The position numbers and the translations under genes were made by a program. DNA of 64,000 nucleotides. Origin: Arachis hypogaea (taxonomy: Eukaryota > Streptophyta > Magnoliopsida > Fabales > Fabaceae). The notes under the pieces are model-generated. The model did no database searches and was not told where the DNA came from. It saw nothing but the letters and a program-made list of their open reading frames with translations. Numbering within the stretch: position 1 is the stretch's first letter; the number at the start of each line of letters is the position of its first letter. Positions 13,068-25,589 of this stretch are shown here, in pieces. Location: contig NC_092054.1 in assembly GCF_003086295.3 (NCBI RefSeq), positions 58,195,546-58,259,545 on the forward strand, written 5' to 3'.

Positions 13068-15853
13068 GAAAAAAATTACCATTTGTACCCATGAATTTTG
13101 CGAACGCTGATAAAAGTACCCATCAAACAAGAAAACTAACGTTGTACCCATGAAAGATGGAATCCGTGTGACAACAGTACCCAAACTGTGATTTTTCGTT
13201 GACTTTTTAATAAAATTCCCAAATTATCCCTTCTATCTTCTTCCCCAAATTCTAAATTTCACAACCCTCATCCTTCATCTTCCTCTACTGCTGCCAGCCA
13301 CCAAAATATTAAAAAGATTAAAAACTGTGGATTATTAATTATCTAAGGTTATTGTTCAAATATTATGGATTTGTAGATCTGGTGTAGAAAAAGAAAAAGA
13401 AGTTTGAAATTAACAAAAAAAAATCATACATTTTGGTTTCTTGGTGTCACTGTGGGAACAAGAGACGCAGAACCAAGAGCCTTTGGGAATGGAAGGAAGG
13501 ATAGGTCGGAGATAGAAGATGTGATAGCCTCAGTCGCATTTGTTGCAGAGGAGAAGCTTCGTTGGGAATTCACCAGAGGAGCAGTACTTGCTGATAATGT
13601 CGTCGTCGAAGGTGGGCTTGGGAGTGTGGGTCCTTCCTCACCCTGCATTCCCCTGGCCATGTCTTCGAACAACAATATTCAGGTTGAAGAGGTTGAAGAG
13701 TTTGACAAGGGTATTCTTTCTTAGTGTTGTTGTTGCATCCGAAGAAGAAAGAAACAACAAGGTGATGAGCGGATAATTTATACGCTTTTTGACATTGTTT
13801 TTAGTATGATTTTAGTAGGATCTAGTTACTTTTAGGGATGTTTTTAATAGATTTTGTGTTAAATTCACATTTCTGGACTTTACTATGAGTTTGCGTGTTT
13901 TTCTGTGATTTCAGGTATTTTCTGGCTGAAATTGAGGGACTTGAGCAAAAATCAGATTCAGAGGTTGAAAAAGGACTGCTGATGTTGTTGGATTCTGACC
14001 TCCCTGCACTCAAAGTGGATTTTCTGGAGCTACAGAACTCGAAATGGCGCGCTTCCAATTGCGTTGGAAAGTAGACATCCAGGGCTTTCCAGCAATATAT
14101 AATAGTCCATACTTTGGCCAAGAATAGACGACGTAAACTGGCGTTCAACGCCAGCTTTCTACCCAAATCTGGCGTCCAGCGCCAGAAAAGGATCCAAAAC
14201 CAGAGTTGAACGCCCAAACTGGCACAAAAACTGGCGTTCAACTCCACAAATGGCCTCTGCACGTGCAACACTTAAGCTCAGCCCAAACACACACCAAGTG
14301 AGCCCCGAAAGTGGATTTATGCATCAATTACTTACTCATGTAAACCCTAGTAGCTAGTTTATTATAAATAGGACCTTTTACTATTGTATTAGGCATCTTT
14401 GGACGCCTGGTTCTTAGATCAGAGGGGCTAGCCTCTCGGCCATGCCTGGACCTTTCACTTATGTATTTTTAACGGTAGAGTTTCTACACTCCATAGATTA
14501 AGGTGTGGAGCTCTGCTGTCCCTCAAAGATTAATGCAAAGTACTACTGTTTTTTATTCAATTCTTCTTATTTCTCTTCTAAGATATCCATTCGCACCCAA
14601 GAACGTGATGAAGGTGATGATTATGTGTGACGCTCATCATCCTTCTCCCTTATGAACGCGTGCCTGACAAACACTTCTGTTCTACATGAAATAAGCTAGA
14701 ATGAGTATCTCTTAGATCTCCTAACCAGAATCTTCGTGGCGTAAGCTAGAATGATGGCGGCATTCAAGAGAATCCGGAAGGTCTAAACCTTGTCTGTGGT
14801 ATTCCGAGTAGGATTCAATGATTGAATGACTGTGACGAGCTCCTAACTCGCGATTGCAGGGCGTTAGTGACAGACGCAAAAGGATAGTAAATCCTATTCC
14901 AGCATGATCGAGAACCGACAGATGAATAGCCGTGCCGTGACAGGGTGCGTGAGCATATTATTCACTGAGAGGATAAGATGAAGCCATTGACAAGGGTGAT
15001 GCCTCCAGACGATTAGCCGTGCCGTGACAGGGCATTGGATCATTTTCCCGAGAGATGACCGAAAGTAGCCATTGACAGTGGTGATGTATCACATAAAGCT
15101 AGCCATGGAAAGGAGTAAGACTGATTGGATGAAGATAGCAGGAAAGCAGAGGTTCAGAGGAACGAAAAGCATCTCCATTCGCTTATCTGAAATTCCTACC
15201 AATGATTTACATAAGTATCTCTATCCCTATTTTATTATATAATATTCGAAAACACCATTATCACTTTATATCTGCCTGACTGAGATTTACAAGGTGACCA
15301 TAGCTTGCTTCATACCAACAATCTCCGTGGGATTCGACCCTTACTCACGTAAGGTATTACTTGGACGACCCAGTGCACTTGCTGGTTAGTTGTATCGAAG
15401 TTGTGACAATTATGTATTGAGATCAGCGCACCAAGTTGCTCACGTTGCCAGGGATTGTTTGAGCCTGGACATCACAATTTCGTGCACCACAAGGGTAATG
15501 ATGTTAAAGTTGATTTGGATTTAGATTTGGAGAACAAATTAGGATTTGAATAAAGAGAGATGAAGGTTGAGGATAAAGGTTGGAGGAAGACATCAAGTGC
15601 TTGGGTCTTGAGGTAATGGTGACTGGAGGTGGCAGAGGAAGACGAAGGATGAGGGTTGTGAAATTTGGAATTTGGGGAAGAAGATAGAAGGGATAATTTG
15701 GGAATTTTATTAAAAAGTCAACGAAAAATCACGGTTTGGGTACTATTGTCACACGGAACCCATCTTTCACGGGTACAACATTAGTTTTCTTGTTTGATGG
15801 ATACTTTTGTCAGCATTCACAAAATTTATGGGTACAAATGATAGTTTTTTCCT
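13068..15853. mobile_element. DNA transposon with about 250-bp terminal inverted repeats
   Basis: The left arm (about 13068-13315) and the reverse complement of the right arm (about 15853-15610) align end to end at roughly 90% identity by eye, including TTTGTACCCAT, AACAAGAAAACTAA, TTTTTCGTTGACTTTTTAAT and CTTCTATCTTCTTCCCCAAA. Without the solo LTR nested in it the element would be about 1.05 kb, with no transposase, so it is non-autonomous. Long TIRs suggest a Mutator-like family, but I could not find a convincing TSD: flanks TTTATAATA and AAATTTAATA resemble each other only imperfectly. Confidence 0.75.
13763..15489 (+). repeat. Solo LTR of the element C family
   Basis: Begins TGATGAGCGGATAATTTA and ends TTTCGTGCACCA, like the LTRs of element C. 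It is flanked by a perfect 5-bp TSD CAAGG (13758-13762 and 15490-15494). No internal retroelement sequence is present, so it is the product of LTR-LTR recombination after insertion into the long-TIR element. The inner palindromes CTGGCGTTCAACGCCAG (near 14138) and CTGGCGTCCAGCGCCAG (near 14170) are typical of the family. Confidence 0.95.
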
Positions 15854-16426
15854 CAAATTTAATAAGAGTGTGTGAGACATTTTGTCATTAAATTAGATAA
15901 TAATATATAATATAATATAATATATAGATATATTTTAATTTTAGTTTTAATATTTCAATTTTAATTTTAATAGGATTAAAGAATGTCATGTTGCACATCT
16001 TGCTTGTCATTTATAGTTAGTCAATGATAATGATATATAAAAGAGATAAAAAGTTGAAATAATGAGAGGGATAGATAAAGAGAGAGGGAGAAGGGGAGAA
16101 CTCTTTTGCATCTAATGCTCATAATTATAATAATAAGTATATGTGAAAGATCTGTAAAATAGTAGACCCAATGGCCTTGAATGTGGCACAAAATATAATG
16201 ATAAACCCAATCCATAGAATTATTCACATTAATAAAAGTAACCAATGTACCAATCAACTCTAAATATCAGATTCCCTATATACTCCAATATGATAAGGTG
16301 TCCAACAAGAACATTCTTGATTAACAATCTGAATAGTGATAAAGTCATGACAAAATCAGCAAACAAGTGACGATCAATCCTAGTCAACCTGACAAGAATT
16401 TCTTCAACTATTGTAAAGCACTGTCC
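15854..16426. other. AT-rich CACTA interior, no gene seen
   Basis: Contains AT-rich runs (TATAATATAATATAATATA near 15905) and a GAGAGGGAGAAGGGGAG purine stretch near 16080. I recognise nothing coding. Confidence 0.4.
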
Positions 16427-16660
16427 TCAAGGACTCAAATATCGTTGTGCCCACATAGTCAAGTGCCACGCATTCTTCTTCCCAGGAGACATTCCACTAT
16501 AGGGATATTCATTCTCTTTTGGCATTTTATTGAGGTCGTAGGACAGCATAGAAGCGTTTTGTCTAGCAGAATCTGCCTCATCAGAGCCATCAGAAGATAC
16601 AACGTCCTCTTTCTCCATTGAATCTGGAACCACTTCCCCCAGTTCTTTAGATGCCTCCTA
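16427..16660 (-). CDS. Unidentified exon-like ORF downstream of the OHCU-like exons
   Basis: Reading from about 16660 on the minus strand, after a possible acceptor ATCTAG, the frame gives EASKELGEVVPDSMEKEDVV, a Ser/Asp/Glu-rich stretch, then LSYDLNKMPKENE and a stop near 16427. I do not recognise the family. It lies directly after the last OHCU-like exon, but joining the two with the visible donor GAAC|GTAAG leads to an early stop, so the relation is unclear. It could be a terminal exon of a CACTA gene, part of a second captured gene, or 3' UTR. Confidence 0.3.
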
Positions 16661-16779
16661 GATCTGCGATCGAGATTACCCTAATAGGTACATCATAGCC
16701 AAATAATCCCAGAATATGAATCTCAAAGTGTGTGAACATAATCTTATTATACTAATAGCCAATAAGTTGTCTTTCTTAC

Positions 16780-18172
16780 GTTCCCATAGTCGTTCAAGTT
16801 CATGTTTTATGAGTTTGAATTTCTCCCGTGCTGCAATATCCAGTTCAACGACAAGAGTATTTTCATAGCGTGCCTGCACAACACACCAAAAACAATGTCC
16901 AATTACTATTTGTATAAAAAATAATTTTGTTGGCAATAGAAGGCAGATTAAAATGCCTGGAGACTTACTGAGTTATTACTGAATGAGGTTCTGTGTATAC
17001 AAGAGACATCGTGTTAGTCAGCTAAGGAGGTATAACTCAAACAAAAGCTCTCCACTCTATCTGACTACCAAACTAATAGTTAAGCTCTCCTTAACAGGTG
17101 ATAAGTATAATGCTAGCTCATTAGTATAATACTAGCTTAATAATGCTAGCCTCGGTCTCACCGTGTCAGGGAACTAGTTTCTAATAATCGTATATACTAT
17201 AAAAGTTCATGCACTTAAAATTCTATAGTTCAATTGATTTTTAGAAATTTCATACTATTTGATGCGTACATCAAAACCCCATAATATACGTCCCTAACAG
17301 GCTGCAAGAACACAATCTGATGGAGAGAATCCGAGGTCTGCCAGTGAAAGAAGAAAATGGGAACAAGTGTAGAAATGGGGATGAACTGGAGCATGTACAA
17401 TTAAAAAATAACTATCCACCAATAACTACTCATATACAGTTCTAATCAATAATAGCTTAATCCATCAATAACCCTTAACTATCCACATATACTGGATACA
17501 ACTAATACTTCCAAGCAAATGAAATAAGCCTGAAAAGCACTTATGTCTGGATGTGGTACTCGTGCTGGTGAGAATTAAATGAAGTTACAACTTACACCTT
17601 ACGGATGCAGCATTGCAGTTTACCCACACTGTCCATATTAACTTGGCCTAGTGAGCTATCTTGTTACGTTCAATTAACTTAAAATAAAGATAAAAAATGA
17701 TATAAGTGAACAACAACAAAAGCCAAAGGAAGTGTTTTTATATTAGTTAGTTATTCTATATGTATCTTTTCATATAATTTCTAACAAGACTTAAGTCTAA
17801 ATTACATGGCGATTAGTTTATAAACACATGAATATTTACCTTCACCTCATCAAATATTTTCTGTGAGCACCACGTATCCGTACCTGTTAGAAACTGAAAC
17901 CCAAATTTGGCAGCATACCTACGGTCCCATTGACGCAATTCCTAAAATATTAACATAACCACCTGAATTGGACGAATATGAAAAAGAATTTGGAATCAAA
18001 TTGGACAGAAGCAATCAAAACCTTCATCATTGAGCCGGCGCATGACCAATGGCTTGAATGAGGTGTCTATGTCCAGAGAAGGTATCCAGCCATGATTGTA
18101 TACTGGACTTTTTGAACCACAACTGCCTTACAAACAATGTTGCGTTGTCCAACGAATAGAAGGGAGATGCCT
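16780..18172 (-). pseudogene. OHCU decarboxylase (TTL/uraD)-like exons within the CACTA
   Basis: Exons on the minus strand resemble the OHCU decarboxylase domain of plant TTL (ureide/urate degradation). The end of exon 1 (18172 to about 18050) encodes SLDNATLFVRQLWFKK, SIQSWLDTFSGH (family pattern WF..V...WL.AFSAHPQIG, with the catalytic His kept) and then two stops. Exon 2 (17941-17840, flanked by TTTTAG and GTAAAT) gives ELRQWDRRYAAKFGFQFL. Exon 3 (16873-16780, flanked by TGCAG and GTAAG) gives ARYENTLVVELDIAAREKFK. The K|xRYEN exon junction agrees with the plant gene as I remember it. The segment expected to hold the catalytic Glu, between exons 1 and 2, is missing. Exon 1 continues at 35979-36044 across element A. 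Probably a captured, non-functional host gene fragment. Confidence 0.65.
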
Positions 18173-19673
18173 TGATAAATCACTATTTTATGATTTATCT
18201 TATGCTCAATTGAGTGGTTTATTTCAATTCTTTACTCACTTATTCAAACAATTTGCATGGTTCTACATTTTCCTTCCTGATTTTGTGCTATGATTGAAAA
18301 CATATTTCTTTGGCCTTATATTTGCTAATATTAATCCTCTCTTATTACCATTCGATGTTGTGATATGTGCGTTAAGTGATTTTAGAGATTATAGGGCAGG
18401 AATGGCTTAGAGGATGGAAAGGAAGCATGCAAAAGTAGAAGGAATATAAGAAGTTGAAGAAATTGCTAAGCTGTCCAGCCTGACCTCTTTGCACTCAAAT
18501 GCTCATAACTTGAGCTACAGAGGTCCAAATGAAGCGGTTCTAGTTGCGTTGGAAAGATAACGTCTGGGGCTTCAAAATGATATATAATTCCCTATAGTAT
18601 CCGTACAGAAAAATGACATGTATGCGTGAATCACGCAGACGTGTCGTTTTGCAGAAAAACCAGCATGGCAGATTTCGTCCCCAGCAATTTTTGGGCTATT
18701 TTTGACCCAGTTCTCGGCCCAGAAAATACATATTAGAGGCTATAAAATGGGAGAATCCATCTATTCATTGAGGGAACATTCATATTCACAATTTTTAGGT
18801 TTTAGATGTAGTTTTAAAGAGAGAGAGGCTCTCTCCTCTCTCTTAGGATTTAGGAATTAGGATTTAGGTTTTTAGGATTAGGATTCCTCTCAGTTTATGG
18901 TTATTTCTCAAATTCCACGTTCAATGTTCCTTTAATTTATGTTCTCTTATACTTTTATTTATACTATTACTTTAGTTTGTTTATTTTCCCAAATTGGTTT
19001 ATAGATTCCTATATTTAATTTGATTCAATACAATTCGAGGTATTTCAGATTTAAGATTTCTTTATTTTATTTATGTTACTGCTGCTTCCAATCTGAAGGC
19101 ATTTTTATTCGAGTAGATTTTTTTTCTTTTGGCTTTGGTTGGGTAATTGGTGACACTTGAGTTGTCAAACTCAGCGGTTGATTGAGAATTGGAAACTGCT
19201 GATTGATTTGGATCCTTCTAAAGCTAGTCTTTTCACAGGAGTTGACTAGGACTTGAGGAATCAAATTGATTAGTCCACTTGACTTTCTTTTATTTAGTAA
19301 GGGTTAACTAAGTGGGAGCAATAAACAATTCTCATCACACCTGATAAGGATAACTAGGATGGGATTTTCAGTTCTCATACCTTACCAAGAGTTTTTCTAG
19401 TAATTAATTTACTTTATTGCTAATTTATTCTCTTTGTTCCCTATTTCAAAAACCCAAAATTCTACCTTTTCCATAACCAATAATAAATCATACTTCCTTG
19501 CAATTCCTTGAGAGATGACCCGAGGTTTAAATACTTCGGTTATAAATTTAATTTGGTTTTGTTACTTGTCACAACCAAATTTTTGCACGAAAGGATTGTT
19601 TGTTGGTTTAGAAACTATACTTACAATGCGATTATTTTTATAAAATTCTTTACTAGCAAGAATCTAATCGTCA
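18173..19673 (+). repeat. 5' LTR of element A
   Basis: Begins TGATAAATCACTATTTTATG and ends AATCTAATCGTCA. It matches 34478-35973 with scattered substitutions. It contains GAGAGAGAGGCTCTCTCC near 18818, which is itself an inverted repeat, and a small CpG patch at 18615-18650. Confidence 0.97.
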
Positions 19674-19676
19674 AAA

Positions 19677-19694
19677 TGGCGTCGTTGCCGTGGA
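19677..19694 (+). other. Primer binding site of element A (mutated tRNA-Asp type)
   Basis: TGGCGTCGTTGCCGTGGA starts four bases after the LTR. Compared with the sites of B, C and D it has GGCGTC instead of GGCGCC, a C-to-T change at a CpG. Confidence 0.8.
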
Positions 19695-19929
19695 ATTGCA
19701 AATGTGTGCCTTATTATTGGTTATTGTAAATATTTGCTTTTTCGTTTCTTTGTTAGTATTTTTAGTTTTAGGAGTTTATTTTCATTAATTTTTATTAATT
19801 TTTATTTTCTTTAGCTACTACGAATTCTCACCCCTCTAGTTTTAAGTTTGGTTCTAATGTTGTTGAAAGGAATGGAAGCTATAACAGGAACATACATCAA
19901 GATCGAAACAATCAAAGATGGAAGGAGCC

Positions 19930-21558
19930 TGATGAGCGGATAATTTATACGCTTTTTGGCATTGTTTTTAGTATGTTTTTAGTATGTTTTAGTTAGTTTT
20001 TATCATGTTTTTATTAGTTTTTATTTAAAAATCACATTTCTGGACTTTACTATGAGTTTGTGTCTTTTTCTATGATTTCAGGTATTTTTTGGCTGAAATT
20101 GAGGGACCTGAGCAAAAATCTGATTCAGAGGCTGAAAAAGGACTGCAGATGCTGTTGGATTCTGACCTCCCTGCACTCAAAGTGGATTTTCTGGAGCTAC
20201 AGAAGCCCAATTGGTGCGCTCTTAATTGCGTTGGAAAGTAGACATCCTGGACTTTCCAGCAATATATAATAGTCCATACTTTGCCCAAAATTTGATGGCC
20301 CAAACCGGCGTTCCAAGTAAACCTAAGAATTCTGGCGTCAAAACGCCAGAACTGGCACAAAAGCTGGAGTTAAACACCCAAACTGGCACAAAAGCTGGCG
20401 TTTAACTCCAAGAAAAGTCTCTACATGTGAAAGCTTCAATGCTCAGCCCAAGCACACACCAAGTGGGCCCGGAAGAAGATTTCTGCATTAATTACTTAAT
20501 TTTGTAAACCCTAGGCCACTAGTTCTCTATAAATAGGACCTTTTACTATTGTATTTTCATCATGGTTCTTCCGGTTCCCTCTCTGGGGCCGAAGCCAATG
20601 ACCACCATTATCACTTTTGTATTTTCAACGGTGGAGTTTCTACACACCATAGATTAAGGTGTGGAGCTCTGCTGTTCTTCATGAATTAATGCAAAGTACT
20701 ACTGTTTTTCTATTCAATTCACGCCTACTTCTTCTCTAAGATATTCATTTGCACTCAAGAACATGATGAATGTGATGATTATGTGACACTCATCACCATT
20801 CTCACCTATGAACACGTGCCTGATAACCACTTCCGTTCTACATGCAAACAAGCTTGAATGTGTATATCTTGGGTTTCTAATCTAAGATTAGAACCTTCGT
20901 GGTATAGGCTAGAATTATTGGCGGCCATTCCTGAGATCCGGAACGTCTAAACCTTGTCTGTAGTATTCTGAGTAGGATCTGGGAAGGGATGACTGTGACG
21001 AGCTTCAAACTCGCGAGTGTTGGGCGTGTGACAGACGCAAAAGGATCAATGGATCCTATTCCAACATGATTGAAAACCGACAGATGATTAGCCGTGCGGT
21101 GACAGCGTGTGTAGAACATTTTCACTGAGAGGATGGGAAGTAGCCATTGACAACGGTGATGCCCAACATAAAGCTTGCCATGGAAGGGAGTATGAATGAT
21201 TGGATGAAGGCAATAGGAAAGCAGAAGTTTAGGGGGAACAAAGCATCTCCATATGGTTATCTGAAATTCTCACCAATGAATTACATAAGTACCTCTATCT
21301 TATTTTATGTTTTATTCATATTTTAATTATCAATCCTCCATAACCATTTGAATCCGCCTGACTGAGATTTACAAGATGACCATAGCTTGCTTCAAGCCGA
21401 TAGTCTCAGTGGGATCGACCCTTGCTTGCGTAAGGTTTATTACTTAGACGACCAAGTGCACTTGCTGGTTAGTTATGCGAAGTTGTGATAAAAGGTTGAG
21501 ATTACAATTGTGTGTACCAAGCTGTTGGCGCTATTGATGATCACAATTTCGTGCACCA
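19930..21558 (+). repeat. 5' LTR of element C
   Basis: Begins TGATGAGCGGATAATTTA, ends TTTCGTGCACCA. It contains a TATAAATAGGACCTTTTACT promoter-like block near 20530, which also occurs in the 3' LTR and in the solo LTR at 13763 (TATAAATAGGACC near 14365). Confidence 0.97.
20529..20545 (+). promoter_or_regulatory. Probable LTR promoter TATA box (element C)
   Basis: CTATAAATAGGACC occurs at the same place in three LTR copies (here, about 28974 and about 14364), a canonical plant TATA box. Transcription would start about 30 bp downstream, marking the U3/R border. Confidence 0.65.
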
Positions 21559-21564
21559 AGTTTT

Positions 21565-21582
21565 TGGCGCCGTTACCAGGGA
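21565..21582 (+). other. Primer binding site of element C
   Basis: TGGCGCCGTTACCAGGGA, preceded by AGTTTT after the LTR. It matches the tRNA-Asp-type site of D except for one base. Confidence 0.85.
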
Positions 21583-22227
21583 TTGCTCGAGTTTGGACAA
21601 CTCACGGTTCATATTGTTGCTTAGATTAGGTAATTTTATTTTATTTTATTCTTCAGGACTTTTAAGAATGAATTCTAGAGTTTCAGATGATAATTTTATC
21701 ATCACAAGAGCTAGTTGATTCCTATCAATTTAGTTGTTGTATGTCTGCTGAAGCTTGGATAGCCATGTCTAATCTTTTTATACTGAAGCTTTAGACTAAC
21801 ATTGCATGATTCCTGGAAATTCTTATTAAGAGTTTTGAATTCCTTTATTTTCTTTTCCATATAATTTTCGAAAAATCACAAAAAAATTTTATAAAACCAA
21901 AAAAATCAAAAATATTTTATGTTTTTATTCTTCTTGCATTTTTTGAATATATGCATTATGTTCTTCATTGATCTTCAAGTTGTTCTTGATGATTTCAGTG
22001 CTCTGATCTTTAATTTCTCTTGTTTTGTGTGTTTTGTTGTTTCTTACATGCATTTTCAAATTGTTATAGTCCTTAGTATACAAAATTCTAAGTTTGGTGT
22101 CTTGCATGCATTGTTTATTTGATCTTAGTTGCATTTTTTATTGTTTCTCATCATTAAAAATCCAAAAATATTTTCAAAATACAAAGAATTGAAGATTCAG
22201 AACATTCAGCAGAAGAATTAAACAGAA

Positions 22228-22372
22228 AAAGCTGGGCGTTCAAAACGCCCAGTGAAGAAGGAAAACTGGCGTTTACCCTGGCTGGGCATTTAACGGCCAA
22301 AAAGGTAGCATTTTGGGTGTTAAACGCCAGAATGGATGCTATTCTGGGCGTTTAACGCCAGGATGACACTAG
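22228..22372. repeat. Palindrome cluster in the leader of element C
   Basis: Several imperfect palindromes of the type TGGGCGTTTAACGCCAG or CTGGGCGTTCAAAACGCCCAG follow one another, separated by 15-25 bp. The same type recurs in the LTRs and at 25590-25770. Confidence 0.85.
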
Positions 22373-23077
22373 AGGGAAGATTTTGTTTTTAATCCAAATT
22401 TTTTTCAAATCTTTATAATTTTTCAAAATCAAATCTTTTTTCAAATCATATATTTTCAATCATATCTCTTCAAAATCAATTTCTTTCCATTTTTTTATTT
22501 TTTTACTATTTTCGAAAATCCTTGCTACAATTAGTAATTTAATTCAAAATTTTCAAGTTGTTACTTGCCTATTAAGGAAGGATCAAATTTTAAATTCTAA
22601 AATCATATCTTCTAATTTCTTGTTAGTCAAGTAATCAACTTTAATTTTAAAACCTTCTTTTTAAAAAATTGATTTTCAATCATATCTTCTCAATCATATC
22701 TTTTCAATCACATCTTTTTCAAAAATTAATATTCAATCATATCTTTTTGATTTCTAATTTCAAAATCTTTTTCAAAATCACTTAATTTCTTTCCCAATCT
22801 TAATTTTCGAAAATCTCAATCAAATTTTCAAATTTCTTTTTATTATTTTAAAAATCTTTTACTTTAATTTCGAAAATTCTTCTCCTCTTCTTATATCCTT
22901 CTATTTAAGGGACTAACACTCCTCCTCAAGGTGCAATTCGAACTCTATCTTTCTTGATAAGTTCGAATTCTCTTCTATCTACCTTTTCTTTCTATTCTTC
23001 TTTTCCTCTGACACCTCAAGGAATCTCTATACTGTAACATAGAGGATTACATACTTTCTTGTTCTCTTCTCTTTCAT

Positions 23078-25392
23078 ATGAGCAGGAGCTAGGACAAAGG
23101 CATCCTTGTTAAAGCTGATCCTGAACCCGAAAGGACCTTGAAGAGAAAGCTAAGAGAAGCTAAAGCACAACTCTCTCTAGAGGGCCTAACAGAGCTCTTC
23201 AAGGAGGAAGAAGCCATGGCAGTCGAAAACAACAACAATGGCAACAATGTAAGGAAGGTGCTTGGTGACTTTATTGCATCTACTCCCGACTTCTATGGGA
23301 GAAGCATCTCAATCCCTGCCATTGGAGCAAACAACTTTGAGATTAAGCCTCAATTAGTTTCTCTAATGCAACAGAATTTCAAGTTTCATGGACTTCCATT
23401 GGAAGATCCTCATCAGTTCTTAGCTGAATTCTTGCAAATCTGTGACACTATCAAGACCAATGGGGTTGACCCTGAAGTCTACAGACTTATGCTCTTCCCT
23501 TTTGCTATAAGAGACAGAGCTAGGACATGGTTGGATTCACAACCCAAAGAAAGCCTGAACTCTTGGGAAAAGCTAGTAAATGCCTTCTTGGCAAAGTTCT
23601 TTCCACCTCAAAAATTAAGCAAGCTTAGAGTGGAAGTCCAAACCTTCAGACAGAAGGAAGGAGAATCCCTCTATGAAGCTTGGGAAAGATACAAGCAATT
23701 GATCAGAAGGTGTCCTTCTGACATGCTTTCTGAATGGAGCATCATAGGTATCTTCTATGATGGTCTGTCTGAACTGTCCAAAATGTCATTGGACAGCTCT
23801 GCTAGAGGATCTCTTCATCTGAAGAAGACGCCTGCAGAAGCTCAGGAACTCATTGAAATGGGTGCAAATAACCAATTCATGTACACCTCTGAAAGGAATC
23901 CTGTGAATAATGGGACAAATTAGAAGAAAGGAGTTCTTGAGATTGATACTCTGAATGCCATACTGGCTCAGAACAAAATATTGACTCAACAAGTCAATAT
24001 GATTTCTCAGAGTCTGTCTGGAATGCAAGCAGCAACAGGCAGTACCAAAGAAGCTTCATTTGAAGAAGAAGCTTATGATCCTGAGAACCCAGCAATGGAA
24101 GAGGTGAATTACATGGGAGATCCCTATGGAAACACTTACAATCCTTCATGGAGAAATCATCCAAATCTCTCATGGAAGGACCAACAGAGGCCTCAACAAG
24201 GCTTCAATAACAATAATTATGGAAGAAACAGGTTTAGCAATAGCAAGCCTTTTCCATCATATTCTCAGCAATAGACAGAGAATTCTAAGCAGAGCCACTC
24301 TGATTTAGCAACTGTAGTCTCTGATCTAATTAAAACCACTCAAGTTTCATGACTGAAACAAGGTCCTCCATTAGAAATTTGGAGGCACAAGTAGGTCAGC
24401 TGAGTAAGAAAGTTACTGAACTCCTTCCTAGTACTCTTCCAAGCAATACAGAAGAGAATCCAAAAGGAGAGTGCAAGGCCATCAACATGACCCACACGAC
24501 CGAACTTGGAGAGGAGGAAGAGGCAGTTATCTCCACTGAGGAAGACCTCACTGGATGTCCACTGGCCTCCAAGGAGTTCCCTCATGAGGAACCATGGGAA
24601 TCTGAGGCTCACACTGAGACCATAGAGATTCCATTGAATTTACTTCTGCCATTCATGAGCTCTGATGAGTATTCTTCCTCTGAAGAGGATGAAGATATTA
24701 CTGAAGAGCAAGTTGCTAAGTACCTTGGAGCAATCATGAAGCTAAACGCCAAGTTATTTGGTAATGAGACTTGGGAGAATGAACCTCCATTGCTCACTAA
24801 AGAACTGGATGACTTGACTAGGCAGAGATTACCTCAAAAGAGACAAGATCCTGGGAAGTTCTCAATACTTTGTACCATAGGCACCATGACCTTTGAGAAG
24901 GCTCTGTGTGACCTAGGGTCAAGCATAAACCTCATGCCTCTCTCTGTAATGGAGAAGCTAGGGATCATTGAGGTACAAGCTGCAAGAATCTCACTAGAGA
25001 TGGCAGACAATTCAAGGAAACAAGTTTATGGACTTGTAGAGGATGTCTTGGTAAAGGTTGAAGACCACTACTTCCCTGTTGATTTCATAATCCTAGACAC
25101 TGGGAAGTGTATAGATGAATCCATCATCCTTGGTAGACCCTTCCTAGCCACAACAAAAGCTGTGATTGATGTAGACAGAGGAGAATTAGTCCTTCAAGTG
25201 AATGAAGACTCCCTTGTGTTTAAGGCTCAAGGATCTCCCTCTGTAACCATGGAGAGGAAGCATGAAAAGCTTCTCTCAATACAGAGTCAAACAAAATCCC
25301 CACATTCAAACTCTAAGTTTGGTGTTGGGAGGCCACAACCAAACTCTAAGTTTGGTGTTGGGAGGCCATCATCATGCTCTGAGTATCTGTGA
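23078..25392 (+). pseudogene. Gag-protease polyprotein of element C (broken)
   Basis: An ATG at 23078 opens MSRS followed at once by TAG; the frame then continues with the ADPEPERTLKRKLREAK block and the Retrotrans_gag core (FEIKPQLVSLMQ, GLPLEDPHQFLAEF, FLAKFFPPQKL, YEAWERYKQLIRRCPSDML). Further stops lie at 23921 and 24272, and a 1-nt frameshift near 24345 moves to the frame of 24349-25392. That last part holds a coiled stretch (RNLEAQVGQLSKKV), a basic/acidic linker and an aspartic protease domain with active site ALCDLGSSINLMPLS and flap-like SIILGRPFLAT. The frame ends at 25392 with no RT. Confidence 0.9.
25311..25370 (+). repeat. Duplicated CTAAGTTTGGTGTT motif at the protease end
   Basis: AAACTCTAAGTTTGGTGTTG followed by GGAGGCCA occurs at 25308 and 25341, a 33-bp tandem duplication in frame at the protein C-terminus. 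The 14-mer recurs elsewhere in C and D. Confidence 0.85.
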
Positions 25393-25440
25393 GGCTCCAT
25401 GAGAGCCCACTGTCAAGCTACTAATATTAAAGAAGCGCTT

Positions 25441-25458
25441 GTTGGGAGGCAACCCAAT
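25441..25458 (+). other. Post-gag/pol stem-loop of element C
   Basis: Stem TTGGG (25442-25446), loop AGGCAA, stem CCCAA (25453-25457), extended by a G-U pair, 48 nt after the stop codon and preceded by AGCGCTT. Homologous stems occur in D, A and B. Confidence 0.65.
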
Positions 25459-25589
25459 TTTATTTATTCTCCATTGTTATTTTATGTTTTCTATAGGTTG
25501 ATGATCATGTGAAGTCACAAAAATAATTGAAAAAGCAAAAAGAGAACGAAAAACAGTATTAAAATCAAAACACCCTAGAGGAGAAACTT

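Noticed and set aside
13050..15870. 9-bp TSD for the long-TIR element (TTTATAATA against AAATTTAATA)
   Set aside because: The match is imperfect and the region is AT-rich, so chance similarity is likely.
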